Assembly (NCBI GenBank): GCA_026785885.1
Contig: JAJAZC010000022.1
Coordinates: forward strand, 1-32,448
Length of the DNA stretch: 32,448 nucleotides
Direction of reading: 5' to 3'
Source of the DNA: Rubrivivax sp.
Lineage (GTDB): Bacteria; Pseudomonadota; Gammaproteobacteria; Burkholderiales; Burkholderiaceae_C
Part shown: positions 18,046 through 25,716 of the stretch, in pieces
Layout: each line of letters starts with the position of its first letter
How positions within the stretch are numbered: position 1 is the first letter of the stretch
Translations under genes and position numbers: made by a program
The notes under the pieces: generated by a model
What the model was told of the DNA's origin: nothing
The model's database searches: none
What the model saw: the letters and a program-made list of their open reading frames with translations, nothing else

Positions 18046-19577
18046 CGCAAGGCCGGGAAGAGGATCACATCGCGGATGCTCGGGCTGTCGGTGATCAGCA
18101 TCATCAGCCGGTCGATGCCGATGCCGCAGCCACCGGCCGGTGGCATGCCGTACTCCAGAGCGCGGATGAAATCGGCGTCGTAGAACATCGCCTCTTCGTC
18201 GCCGGCTTCCTTGTTGGCGGCCTGGGCCTTGAAGCGGGCGGCCTGGTCTTCGGCGTCGTTCAGCTCCGAGAATCCATTGGCCATCTCACGGCCGGTGATG
18301 AAGAGCTCGAAGCGCTCGGTGACCAGCGGGTTGGCGTCGCTCGCACGTGCCAGCGGGCTCACCTCCACCGGGTAGTCGGTGATGAAGGTCGGCTGCCACA
18401 GCTGCGCCTCCACAGCGGCTTCGAACAGGCCGAACTGCAGCGCCGGCAGCCCCCAGTGCGCCGGTGCCTCGTGGCCTGCGGCTTTGAGCTTGTCGCGCAG
18501 CAGCGCGGCGTCGTCGGCCTGCTGGGCGCTCAACCCAGCATGCGCGATCAGCGAATCGCGCACGCTCAGGCGCACAAACGGCTGGTCCAGGTGCACGGCC
18601 TTGCCGGCGTAGCTCAGCGCCGCCGAGCCGGTGGCTGCGCGCGCCGCGTGGCGCAACACGGCTTCGGTGAAGTCCATCAGCTCCAGGTGCGTCCAGTAGG
18701 CGGCGTAGAACTCCATCATCGTGAACTCCGGGTTGTGCCGGACGCTGATGCCTTCATTGCGGAAGTTGCGGTTGATCTCGAACACCCGCTCGAAGCCGCC
18801 CACCAGCAGCCGCTTCAGGTACAGCTCGGGCGCGATGCGCAGGAACATCTGCTGATCCAGCGCGTTGTGGTGCGTCGTGAATGGCTTGGCATTCGCGCCA
18901 CCCGGGATGGGGTGCAGCATCGGCGTCTCCACTTCCAGAAAGCCGTGCTCGACCATGAAACTGCGAATCGAGCTCACCGCCTTGCTGCGCGCCACAAAAC
19001 GCGCCCGCGCCGTGTCGTCGGTGATCAGGTCGACATAACGCTGACGGTACTTCTGCTCCTGGTCGGCCATGCCGTGGAACTTGTCCGGTAGCGGCCGCAG
19101 GCTCTTGGTCAACAACCGCACGCGCGTGGCCTTGATCGACAGCTCACCGGTCTTGGTACGAAACAGCAGGCCCTCGCAGCCGAGGATGTCGCCGAGGTCG
19201 TTGTGTTTGAAAGCCGCCAGCGCATCGGCGCCCACCGTGTCCTGCGTGATGTAGAGCTGGATGCGGCCCGACACGTCCTGCAGCGTGCCGAAGCAGGCCT
19301 TGCCCATCACGCGCTTGAGCATCAACCGGCCCGCCACGCTGACGCGCACAGCCTGCGGCTCCAGCTCGTCGTTGGGCGTCTGGCTGTGCTTGTGGTGCAG
19401 GTCAGCCGCGTGGTGCGTGGGCTTGAAGTCGTTGGGGAAAGCGACGCCTTGCTGGCGCAGCGCCTGCAGCTTGTCGCGGCGCTCGGTAATCAAGTGGCTT
19501 TCGCTGCGCTCAGCGTTCAATTGGCTATCGCTGCGCTCGGCGTGCGGCTGATTTTGAGAAGGGTGTGGCTCGCTCAT
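18030..19577 (-). CDS. lysS: Lysyl-tRNA synthetase, class II
   Basis: This 515-residue enzyme charges tRNA-Lys. The N-terminal OB-fold anticodon-binding domain includes [32 protein letters not shown]. Class II motif 2 is [20 protein letters not shown] and motif 3 is [12 protein letters not shown] near the C-terminus. The N-terminal ~36 residues form an extension made of 9-residue repeats ending in the conserved [10 protein letters not shown]. The start, ATG 19577, follows a duplicated 11-nt leader sequence with AGG. The last codons and stop are also duplicated downstream. It is divergent from wlbA with only 67 nt between them. Confidence 0.96.
   Translation of the reverse strand: MSEPHPSQNQPHAERSDSQLNAERSESHLITERRDKLQALRQQGVAFPNDFKPTHHAADLHHKHSQTPNDELEPQAVRVSVAGRLMLKRVMGKACFGTLQDVSGRIQLYITQDTVGADALAAFKHNDLGDILGCEGLLFRTKTGELSIKATRVRLLTKSLRPLPDKFHGMADQEQKYRQRYVDLITDDTARARFVARSKAVSSIRSFMVEHGFLEVETPMLHPIPGGANAKPFTTHHNALDQQMFLRIAPELYLKRLLVGGFERVFEINRNFRNEGISVRHNPEFTMMEFYAAYWTHLELMDFTEAVLRHAARAATGSAALSYAGKAVHLDQPFVRLSVRDSLIAHAGLSAQQADDAALLRDKLKAAGHEAPAHWGLPALQFGLFEAAVEAQLWQPTFITDYPVEVSPLARASDANPLVTERFELFITGREMANGFSELNDAEDQAARFKAQAANKEAGDEEAMFYDADFIRALEYGMPPAGGCGIGIDRLMMLITDSPSIRDVILFPALRREST
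19461..19541 (-). repeat. 27-bp in-frame repeats in the lysS N-terminal extension
   Basis: Three 9-codon units read AERSDSQLN (19515-19541), AERSESHLI (19488-19514) and TERRDKLQA (19461-19487). The first two differ at about 5 of 27 bases; the third is more divergent and is the start of the conserved synthetase core. The extension therefore looks like tandem copies of the core's own beginning. Confidence 0.75.
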
Positions 19578-19599
19578 GCTCGACCTGTGCTCGACCTGT
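19578..19599 (-). repeat. 11-bp tandem duplication in the lysS leader
   Basis: GCTCGACCTGT occurs twice in a row (19578-19588 and 19589-19599). On the minus strand this puts two ACAGGTCGAGC units directly before the lysS ATG, so the AGG that may serve as ribosome site is present twice. Confidence 0.85.
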
Positions 19600-19629
19600 G
19601 GTTGCAGCTGGGAAGTTTAGGCCGGCCAA

Positions 19630-19635
19630 TAGAAT
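19630..19635 (+). promoter_or_regulatory. Possible -10 box (TAGAAT) before wlbA
   Basis: TAGAAT followed by CGGC lies 9 nt before ATG 19645. It would start the polysaccharide transcript with a very short leader. The -35 region is not recognisable. Confidence 0.35.
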
Positions 19636-19644
19636 CGGCCCCGC

Positions 19645-20705
19645 ATGACAGCCCCCGCGCCCACCATCACCGGCCGCCCGATCCGCTTCGCACTGGTGGG
19701 CTGCGGCCGCATCTCGACCAACCACATCGAAGCGCTGCGCCAGCACGATGGCCGCGCGGAGCTGGTGGCCGTGTGCGACAACCGCCCCGCAGCACTGCAT
19801 GCTGCGGTGGCGGCCACCGGTGCAGCGGGCTTCGATTCGCTGGACGCGCTGCTGCAGGCCAGCGATGCCGACATCGTCACGCTGGCCACGCCCAGCGGCC
19901 TGCACCCGCGCCAGGCCATCAGCGTGGCCGCCGCCGGCCGCCATGTGCTGAGCGAAAAGCCGATGGCCACCAAGTGGGACGACGGCATGGCCATGGTGCG
20001 CGCCTGCCGTGACGCCGGCGTCAAGCTCTTCGTCGTCAAGCAGAACCGTTTGAACCCGACCATGCAGCTGCTCAAGGCGGCTGTCGACGGCGGGCGTTTC
20101 GGCCGCGTCTACATGGTCACCGTCAACGTGTTCTGACGCGGCCGCAAAGCTACTACGACGATGCGCCCTGGCGCGGCCGCTGGGACATGGACGGCGGCGC
20201 TTTTCTCAACCAGGCCAGCCACTACGTCGACATGGTCGACTGGCTGGTCGGCCCGGTGGATAGCGTGCACGCCTACACCGCCACGCTGGCGCGCGCGATC
20301 GAGGCCGAGGACACCGGCACCATGAGCCTGCGCCTGCGCAGCGGCGGGCTGGCCTCGATCAACGTCACGATGCTGACGCACGGCAAGAATTTCGAAGGCA
20401 GCATCACGATCCTCGGCGAGCGCGGCACCGTGCGCATCGGCGGTGTCGCGGTCAATCGCATCGACCATTGGGAGTTCGATGCGCCACAGCCAGCAGACGC
20501 TGCGGTGGTGGATGCCAGCTACGCCACGCCTTCGGTCTACGGCTTCGGCCATCCGCTGTACTACGACAACGTGATCGCCACGCTGCGCGGCGAGAAAGAG
20601 GCCGGCGTCGACGGCTACGAAGGCCTGCGCTCGCTCGAAGTCATCATCGCGGCCTACCGCAGCGCGCGTGACGGCGTGCGCGTCGGTTTGCCGCTGGTGT
20701 TCTGA
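19645..20705 (+). pseudogene. wlbA: UDP-sugar-uronate 3-dehydrogenase, WlbA/WbpB type (Gfo/Idh/MocA), frameshifted
   Basis: The two parts together give a Gfo/Idh/MocA oxidoreductase of about 353 residues. WlbA/WbpB oxidises C3 of UDP-GlcNAc uronic acid in the route to 2,3-diacetamido-uronic acids. Part one (19645-20136) has the NAD-binding start FALVGCGRISTNHIEAL, LSEKPMATKWDDGM and KLFVVKQNRLNPTMQLL, and stops at TGA 20134-20136 after VTVNVF. The homologous protein continues VFWTRPQ-YYD. Adding one G to that TGA restores TGG ACG CGG CCG CAA AGC TAC, so one base is missing at about 20135. Part two then runs to 20705 with WDMDGGAFLNQASHYVDMVDWL. Either the gene is broken or the sequence has an error here. 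The neighbours wlbB and wlbC are intact. Confidence 0.88.
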
Positions 20706-20708
20706 AGC

Positions 20709-21296
20709 ATGGGTGCGGTGATCCACCCCAGCGCCATCGTCGACGACGGTGCGCAACTCGGCGACGGCACCCATGTCTGGCACTTTGTGCACGTGTCGGC
20801 CGGGGCGCGCATCGGCAGCGGCTGCTCGCTGGGGCAGGGCGTGTATGTCGGCAACGATGTGGTCATCGGCAGCAACGTCAAGGTGCAGAACAACGTCTCG
20901 GTCTACGACGCGGTGACGCTGGAGGACGACGTGTTCTGCGGCCCGAGCATGGTCTTCACCAACGTGCACAACCCGCGCGCGGCCGTCGTCCGCAAGACGG
21001 AATACCGCCGCACGCTGGTTGAGCGGGGCGCCACGCTGGGCGCCAACTGCACCATCGTCTGCGGCCTGAAGATCGGCGAGTACGCGTTTGTCGGTGCAGG
21101 CGCTGTGGTCAGCCGAGACGTGCCGGCCTTTGCACTGGTGGTCGGTGTGCCGGCACGGCGCGTCGGCTGGATGAGCCGCCATGGCCTGCGGCTGGCGCTG
21201 CCGGCGCACGGCGAAGGTCAGGCCCGCTGCCCTGCCACCGGCGACACCTATCGGCTAGACCGCGACACGTTGACGTTATGCAATTCACCGACCTGA
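20709..21296 (+). CDS. wlbB: UDP-sugar 3-N-acetyltransferase, WlbB/WbpD type (left-handed beta-helix)
   Basis: This 195-residue hexapeptide-repeat acetyltransferase would acetylate the 3-amino group of UDP-2-acetamido-3-amino-glucuronic acid. The N-terminal two thirds are beta-helix rungs: [53 protein letters not shown], then [77 protein letters not shown]. The last segment is typical of WbpD-like enzymes. It starts 3 nt after the wlbA stop and overlaps wlbC by 19 nt. Context (wlbA before, wlbC after) decides the substrate; the sequence alone says only sugar acetyltransferase. Confidence 0.88.
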   Translation: MGAVIHPSAIVDDGAQLGDGTHVWHFVHVSAGARIGSGCSLGQGVYVGNDVVIGSNVKVQNNVSVYDAVTLEDDVFCGPSMVFTNVHNPRAAVVRKTEYRRTLVERGATLGANCTIVCGLKIGEYAFVGAGAVVSRDVPAFALVVGVPARRVGWMSRHGLRLALPAHGEGQARCPATGDTYRLDRDTLTLCNSPT

Positions 21297-22363
21297 AAGC
21301 CCAGTACGCTGCGCTCAAGCCCAGCATCGACGCGCGCATCCAGCGCGTGCTGGATCACGGCCAGTACATCCTGGGGCCCGAGGTCGCGGAGCTGGAAACC
21401 GCGCTCGCCGCTTTCACCGGCAGCCGCCACTGCATCACGGTGGCCAGCGGCACCGAAGCGCTGTTGATCGCGCTGATGGCGCTGGACATCGCGCCGGGCG
21501 ACGAGGTCATCACCACGCCGTTCACCTTTGCCGCCACGGCCGAGACGATCGTGCTGGCCGGGGCCAAGCCGGTGTTCGTCGATGTCGAAGCGGACACCGC
21601 CAACATCGACGTGCGCCGGGTCGCAGCCAAGATCACGCCGCGCACACGCGCCATCATGCCGGTGGGCTTGTATGGCCAAGTCGCCGACATGGCCGAGATC
21701 AACGCCATCGCCGCGCAACACGGGCTGGCGGTGATCGAAGACGCTGCACAGAGCTTCGGCGCGCTGTACGAAGGCCGACGCTCGTGCGCACTCAGCACCT
21801 TCGGCGCTACGAGCTTCTTCCCGAGCAAGCCGCTGGGCTGCTACGGCGACGGCGGCGCGCTGTTTACCGACGATGACCGGCTGGCGCAGGCAGCGCGCGA
21901 GATTCGCATCCATGGGCAAAGTGCACGCTACACGCACACACGGCTCGGCGTGGGCGGGCGGCTGGACACGCTGCAGGCCGCCATCCTGCTGGGCAAGCTG
22001 GAGCGCTTCGGGTGGGAGCTGCAGCAACGCGCGGCCATCGCAGCGCGCTATGCCGGGCAGCTGTACGGCATCGAGCAGATTGCCATCCGGCCGGGCCGCG
22101 ACAGCGTCTACGCGCAGTTCACGGTGCTGGTCGATGGGCGTGACGCGGTGCAGGCTGCGCTCAAGGCCGCCGGTGTACCGACTGCCGTGCACTACCCCAA
22201 GCCGCTGAACGTGCAGCCGGCCTACGCCAGGCACTGCTGCCCGGAGTGTTGCCCGGTGAGCACGCGGCTGGCCGCGCGGGTGCTGAGCCTGCCGATGAGC
22301 GCGGATTTGAGCCTGGCCGATCAGGACCGCGTGGTGCAGGCCTTGCGCACGGCGCTGGGCTGA
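21278..22363 (+). CDS. wlbC: DegT/DnrJ/EryC1 aminotransferase, WlbC/WbpE type
   Basis: This 361-residue PLP enzyme of the sugar aminotransferase family is placed to aminate the 3-keto UDP-sugar-uronate produced by WlbA, giving the WlbB substrate. The Schiff-base lysine is K184 in [16 protein letters not shown], and the cofactor region includes SGTEAL (58-63) and [13 protein letters not shown] (152-164). The start [36 protein letters not shown] is characteristic of the WbpE/WlbC group. ATG 21278 lies inside the end of wlbB. The C-terminus carries an unusual cysteine cluster (HCCPECCP, about 324-331) whose meaning is unknown. Confidence 0.9.
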   Translation: MQFTDLKAQYAALKPSIDARIQRVLDHGQYILGPEVAELETALAAFTGSRHCITVASGTEALLIALMALDIAPGDEVITTPFTFAATAETIVLAGAKPVFVDVEADTANIDVRRVAAKITPRTRAIMPVGLYGQVADMAEINAIAAQHGLAVIEDAAQSFGALYEGRRSCALSTFGATSFFPSKPLGCYGDGGALFTDDDRLAQAAREIRIHGQSARYTHTRLGVGGRLDTLQAAILLGKLERFGWELQQRAAIAARYAGQLYGIEQIAIRPGRDSVYAQFTVLVDGRDAVQAALKAAGVPTAVHYPKPLNVQPAYARHCCPECCPVSTRLAARVLSLPMSADLSLADQDRVVQALRTALG

Positions 22364-22365
22364 AC

Positions 22366-23691
22366 GTGTCGGCCGACCCGCCGGCCGACCCGGCGGCCGA
22401 CACCGTTGCCCGCGGGACGCTGATCAACCTGGCTACCCGCACCGCCGGCGTCGCCGCGGTGCTGGCCATTACCGCGGTCACGGCGCGCATCTCGACGCAG
22501 GCGCAAGGCCAGTTTGCGCTGTTCACCAGTGCCGAAGCGGTGCTGGTGGCCATGTTCTCGGGCTTCGGCATCGTGCTGGCGCGGCGGGTGTCGCATCACC
22601 GCGAAACGCCGCGCGGCTGGCTCACGGCCATGGTGCTGGCCTGCATGGCATTGGGCTGTGCGGCGGCGCTGGGTCTGGCCCTGTTGGCCACCCGGGGCCC
22701 GCCGGCCTACGCCATGCTGTGGCTGCTGGCTCTGGCGGCGCCGCTGCTGCTGCTACCCGCCAACCTGAGCGGCTGGTGGCTGGGCCACGGCCGCATGACG
22801 CCGATGGCGCGGGTGGCGTTGCTGCCGCCGTGCCTGACGCTGCTTTTCGTGGCCGGCGTGTTCTCCCTCGGCGTCTTCAGGGGCCAGGGCGTGCAGCCGG
22901 TGCTGGCTTCCTGGGTGGCCGCCAAGGTGCTGCTGGCGCTGGCGCTGCTGTGGGTTTTCTGGCGCGCAGCACGGCTGGCGCGGCCGGACTTTGCCGCGCT
23001 GCGCAGCGACACGCGTTTCATCGCGCTGATCGGCGGCACCAATCTAATTTCGCTGCTGAATTACCGCGTCGGTTTGTTCATCGTCGAGCGGCTGCTGGGC
23101 CTGTCGGCCACCGGCGTTTATTCGATCGCCGTGGTGGTGGCCGAGTTGCTGTGGTTCGTCTCCGGCTCACTGACGCAGGCCGTCTACGGCCGCATCGGCA
23201 CACCCGATGCTGCGCGTGCTGCCGCCACCACACTGCGTGTGCTGCACCTGAGCCTGCTGGCGCTGCTGCTGGCAGCACCGCTGCTGGGTCTGGCGGCGGC
23301 CTGGATCGTGCCGCGCGCGCTGGGCCCTGAGTACAGCGCCAGCCTGTTGCCGCTGGCCATCCTGCTGCCCGGCGCGCTGCTGTTCGGCGGCGCGTCGGTG
23401 CTGTCGGCTTACTTCACCAACCATGCCGGCCGGCCGCAGGTGCCGGCGCAGGTAGCTGCACTGTCGCTGCTGCTCAACGGTGCGCTGGCGCTGCTGCTCG
23501 TGCCGCGCCTGGGCGCTGCAGGGGCTGCACTGGCCGCATCGCTGGCCTACGGTTGCAGTGTGGCGGTGCTGATGTGGCGCTTTGCGCGACACGCCGGCCT
23601 GCCGCTGCTGCAGGTTCTGGTGCCCGGTGCTGCGCTGCGCGACGACGTGCTGCAGCTGCTGCGGCTGCTGCAGCAGCGACCCCGCCGCTAG
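22366..23691 (+). CDS. Wzx-type polysaccharide flippase (MOP superfamily)
   Basis: This 441-residue membrane protein has about 12 hydrophobic helices and the N-terminal pattern of the polysaccharide exporters (RGTLINLATRTAGVAAVLAITAVTARISTQAQGQFALFTSAEAVLVAM). It probably flips lipid-linked glycan repeat units across the inner membrane. The track back to 22246 is open, but GTG 22366, 2 nt after the wlbC stop, gives a sensible N-terminus and avoids overlap with wlbC. The stop TAG at 23689-23691 coincides with the left edge of a long palindromic element, so the last residues (LLQQRPRR) may have been set by that insertion. Substrate is not predictable from sequence. Confidence 0.85.
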   Translation: MSADPPADPAADTVARGTLINLATRTAGVAAVLAITAVTARISTQAQGQFALFTSAEAVLVAMFSGFGIVLARRVSHHRETPRGWLTAMVLACMALGCAAALGLALLATRGPPAYAMLWLLALAAPLLLLPANLSGWWLGHGRMTPMARVALLPPCLTLLFVAGVFSLGVFRGQGVQPVLASWVAAKVLLALALLWVFWRAARLARPDFAALRSDTRFIALIGGTNLISLLNYRVGLFIVERLLGLSATGVYSIAVVVAELLWFVSGSLTQAVYGRIGTPDAARAAATTLRVLHLSLLALLLAAPLLGLAAAWIVPRALGPEYSASLLPLAILLPGALLFGGASVLSAYFTNHAGRPQVPAQVAALSLLLNGALALLLVPRLGAAGAALAASLAYGCSVAVLMWRFARHAGLPLLQVLVPGAALRDDVLQLLRLLQQRPRR

Positions 23692-23879
23692 TACTCCGAC
23701 CCAGAGGTTTCGGAACATGAAAGCGCGTCTTCGACCCGATGGCGGCGTTGCAAATCCTCGCAATCCCGCAGGGCATTGCGAGGATTTGCGTCTTGCCCTC
23801 GGGCCGAATCCATCGCTTTCATCATGTTTCGAAACCCCTGGGCCGGAGCACTAGTGCTTCGGCTGGGTCGGAGTACCAG
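23688..23879. repeat. Large imperfect palindrome, element 1
   Basis: Nested inverted arms are: CTAGTACTCCGACCCAG (23688-23704) with CTGGGTCGGAGTACCAG (23863-23879), 16 of 17; GGTTTCGGAACATGA (23706-23720) with TCATGTTTCGAAACC (23822-23836), 14 of 15; and GCAAATCCTCGCAAT (23750-23764) with ATTGCGAGGATTTGC (23775-23789), perfect, around a 10-nt loop. A smaller palindrome with CACTAGTG at its centre lies at 23843-23863. It takes up the first half of the gene-free stretch between the flippase stop and 24089. No credible gene or transposase is inside; it may be a MITE, a REP-type sequence or a structured RNA. Confidence 0.88.
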
Positions 23880-24041
23880 TCCGCTGAATCACGGAAATCG
23901 GTTCGGTGCTGTCCGCGCAATACGGGCGCGCTGCGGCGTTGCGAATGCGCGCTGTGCCTATGGGCATCGCTGTGCTTCGCGCCATGCATCGCATCCCGTC
24001 TTGCGCGTCCCTCACCGTCCATTTCACTGATTCAGTGGACT
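23878..24041. repeat. Large imperfect palindrome, element 2
   Basis: Outer arms AGTCCGCTGAATCACGGAAAT (23878-23898, given here as 18 of 21 matches to its partner) pair with the segment 24021-24041. An inner pair is CGCGCAATACGGG (23914-23926) with CCCGTCTTGCGCG (23995-24007), 12 of 13. The centre (about 23939-23980) is a weaker hairpin. It abuts element 1 and ends 48 nt before the next start codon. I find no gene in it. Confidence 0.75.
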
Positions 24042-24088
24042 AGCATTCCGCGTGTGCACATCGACATCCACCTCGGGCCCGGCCGCTG

Positions 24089-24658
24089 ATGCGGGCGACG
24101 CTGCAGCGCCTGTGGCGCCGGTTGGTGGGGCCGCGCATGTTGTACGGCTGGCGTGCAGCCGACGGCCGCTGGCTGGCGCACACCCGCATCAGCAGCCACA
24201 CCCATGTCGAAGCGCCCGAGCGGCTTCAGATCGCTGATCACGTCTACATCGGGCACCACAACGTCATCGACGCGTCGGGCGGGCTGACGTTGGCCGAAGG
24301 GGTACAGATCACCACGCACTGCAGCGTCTTGACGCACAGCAGCCACCAGGCGCTGCGGCTGGCCGGCCGCGCTTACTGGGGTGCTGCCGATCCGCCCGGC
24401 TTCGTTCGCGCCGCCACGCACATCGGCGCCTACAGTTTCATCGGCCCGCACAGCGTGATTGCGCCCGGCGCGCACATCGGCCGCGGTGTGTTGGTGCGGG
24501 CTTTCAGCTACGTCAGCGGCACGGTGCAGGATTTCGCCATCGTCGCCGGCCAGCCGGCCCAGGTGGTGGGCGACACCCGCCAGGCCGATGCGACATGGCT
24601 GCAACAGCACGCCGGCTCACGCGGCGACTACGACGCCTGGGCCGGTTTGCGGCCATGA
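24089..24658 (+). CDS. Hexapeptide-repeat acyltransferase of the polysaccharide cluster
   Basis: This 189-residue left-handed beta-helix acyltransferase resembles the NodL/LacA/WcaF group. Hexapeptide rungs include RISSHTHVEAPERLQIADHVYIGHHNVIDASGGLTLAEGVQITTHCSVLTHSSHQ (with the likely catalytic His within THSSHQ) and THIGAYSFIGPHSVIAPGAHIGRGVLVRAFSYVSG. It probably O-acetylates a sugar of the surface glycan, or N-acetylates an amino sugar. ATG 24089 is the first start after the palindromic repeats. The stop overlaps the next gene by ATGA, so translation is coupled. The acceptor is unknown. Confidence 0.85.
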   Translation: MRATLQRLWRRLVGPRMLYGWRAADGRWLAHTRISSHTHVEAPERLQIADHVYIGHHNVIDASGGLTLAEGVQITTHCSVLTHSSHQALRLAGRAYWGAADPPGFVRAATHIGAYSFIGPHSVIAPGAHIGRGVLVRAFSYVSGTVQDFAIVAGQPAQVVGDTRQADATWLQQHAGSRGDYDAWAGLRP

Positions 24659-25716
24659 GGCTGGTGCTGCTGGGCGACGGCGACAGCCCGCACCTGCTCA
24701 AGTGGGCCCGTGCGCTGGCGCTGCAGGCCGATGTCGAGCTGTGGGCCGCCTCCAGCCGAGGTTTCGCGCCCGGCTTCGAAGCCTGTGTGCCGGCCGCGCG
24801 CCGCCTGGCGCTGCAGACCCAGCCCCGGGCCCACGGCGGCAACATCGGCCTGCTGCGCCAACTGCCCCGCCTGGCGCGCTGGCTGCAGCATGTGGACGCG
24901 GCCTGGATTCACGCGCATTACCTTAGCTCGCACGGCACGCTGGCCTGGCTGGCGCAGCGGGTGTACGGCGTGCGCGCGCGCATCGTCGGCTCGGCCTGGG
25001 GCAGTGACGTGCTGCTGACGCCCGAGCGCAGTGCGCTGCAGCGCTGGCTGCTCAAGCGCGTGCTGCGCGCCTGCACGCTGGCCACCAGCGATTCGCAGGT
25101 CATGGCCCAGCGCATGCGGCACTACGGTGCCGGCGAGTTGATGGTCTTTCCGTTCGGACTGGAAGCCTTGCCGCTGCCGCCCGGACCCAAGGACGACACG
25201 CTGTTCTTCAGCAATCGGGCGCTCGAGCCGCTGTACGCGCCAGCACGTGTGCTGCAGCAGTTTGCGCAAGCGGCGGGGATCAGCGGACGCCTGGTCGTCG
25301 CCAACGACGGCAGCCTGCGCAGCACATTGCAGCAGCAGGCGCAGGCCCTGGGCCTGGCCGAGCGCGTGTCCTTCGTCGGCCGGCTGGACGCTGCTGCGCA
25401 GGCCGCCTGGTACGGGCGTGCGCGCTGGTACCTGAGCTTGCCGCAGAGCGACTCGGTGGCGGTGTCGGTGCTGGAGGCGATGGCCCACGGCTGCGTGCCC
25501 ATCCTGTCGGACCTGCCGGCCAACCGTGAACTGGTGCAGGACGGTGTCAATGGCCTGCTGGTGCCAGCCGGCGCGTTGCTGCCAGTGCAGCGCTTGCAGG
25601 CCATCCTGCAACACGCCGATGCGCTGGCCAGCGGCAACCGGCAGTGGGTGGCACAGCACGCACTCTTTGCGCCGTGCGTGGCGGCCTTCGTGGCCCGGCT
25701 GCGCAGCCTGTCGTGA
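24655..25716 (+). CDS. Glycosyltransferase, GT4-like
   Basis: This 353-residue GT-B glycosyltransferase has an N-terminal Rossmann start (MRLVLLGDGDSPHLLKWARAL) and HAHYLSSHG, and a C-terminal donor-binding domain with RVSFVGRLD. The donor motif is SDSVAVSVLEAMAHGCVPILSDLPANRELVQDGVNGLLV. E274 is the second residue of the EX7E motif; the first position is D266 rather than Glu, as in some members of this group. The frame is open upstream to 24595, but ATG 24655 forms an ATGA overlap with the previous stop and gives the standard N-terminus. The sugar transferred is not predictable. Confidence 0.87.
   Translation: MRLVLLGDGDSPHLLKWARALALQADVELWAASSRGFAPGFEACVPAARRLALQTQPRAHGGNIGLLRQLPRLARWLQHVDAAWIHAHYLSSHGTLAWLAQRVYGVRARIVGSAWGSDVLLTPERSALQRWLLKRVLRACTLATSDSQVMAQRMRHYGAGELMVFPFGLEALPLPPGPKDDTLFFSNRALEPLYAPARVLQQFAQAAGISGRLVVANDGSLRSTLQQQAQALGLAERVSFVGRLDAAAQAAWYGRARWYLSLPQSDSVAVSVLEAMAHGCVPILSDLPANRELVQDGVNGLLVPAGALLPVQRLQAILQHADALASGNRQWVAQHALFAPCVAAFVARLRSLS

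Noticed and set aside
18003-18057. Intrinsic terminator of lysS in CCCGGC...GCCGGG
   Set aside because: The short stem lies inside the last lysS codons and has no T-tract; the duplication explains the symmetry better.
17691-19091. 466-codon open frame on the + strand opposite lysS
   Set aside because: lysS on the other strand has all class II motifs; this frame has none.
20131-20140. Programmed frameshift in wlbA
   Set aside because: Restoring the frame needs a -1 shift at TTC TGA C, with no slippery heptamer and no obvious downstream structure; the +1 release-factor-2 type would give the wrong frame. A simple deletion or sequencing error is more likely.
23688-24043. Complete insertion sequence
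   Set aside because: The inverted arms are there but nothing between them could encode a transposase.
23739-24089. Small open frames inside the palindromic elements
   Set aside because: They have no ribosome sites, consist of palindrome arms and overlap each other in several frames; they are by-products of the repeat.
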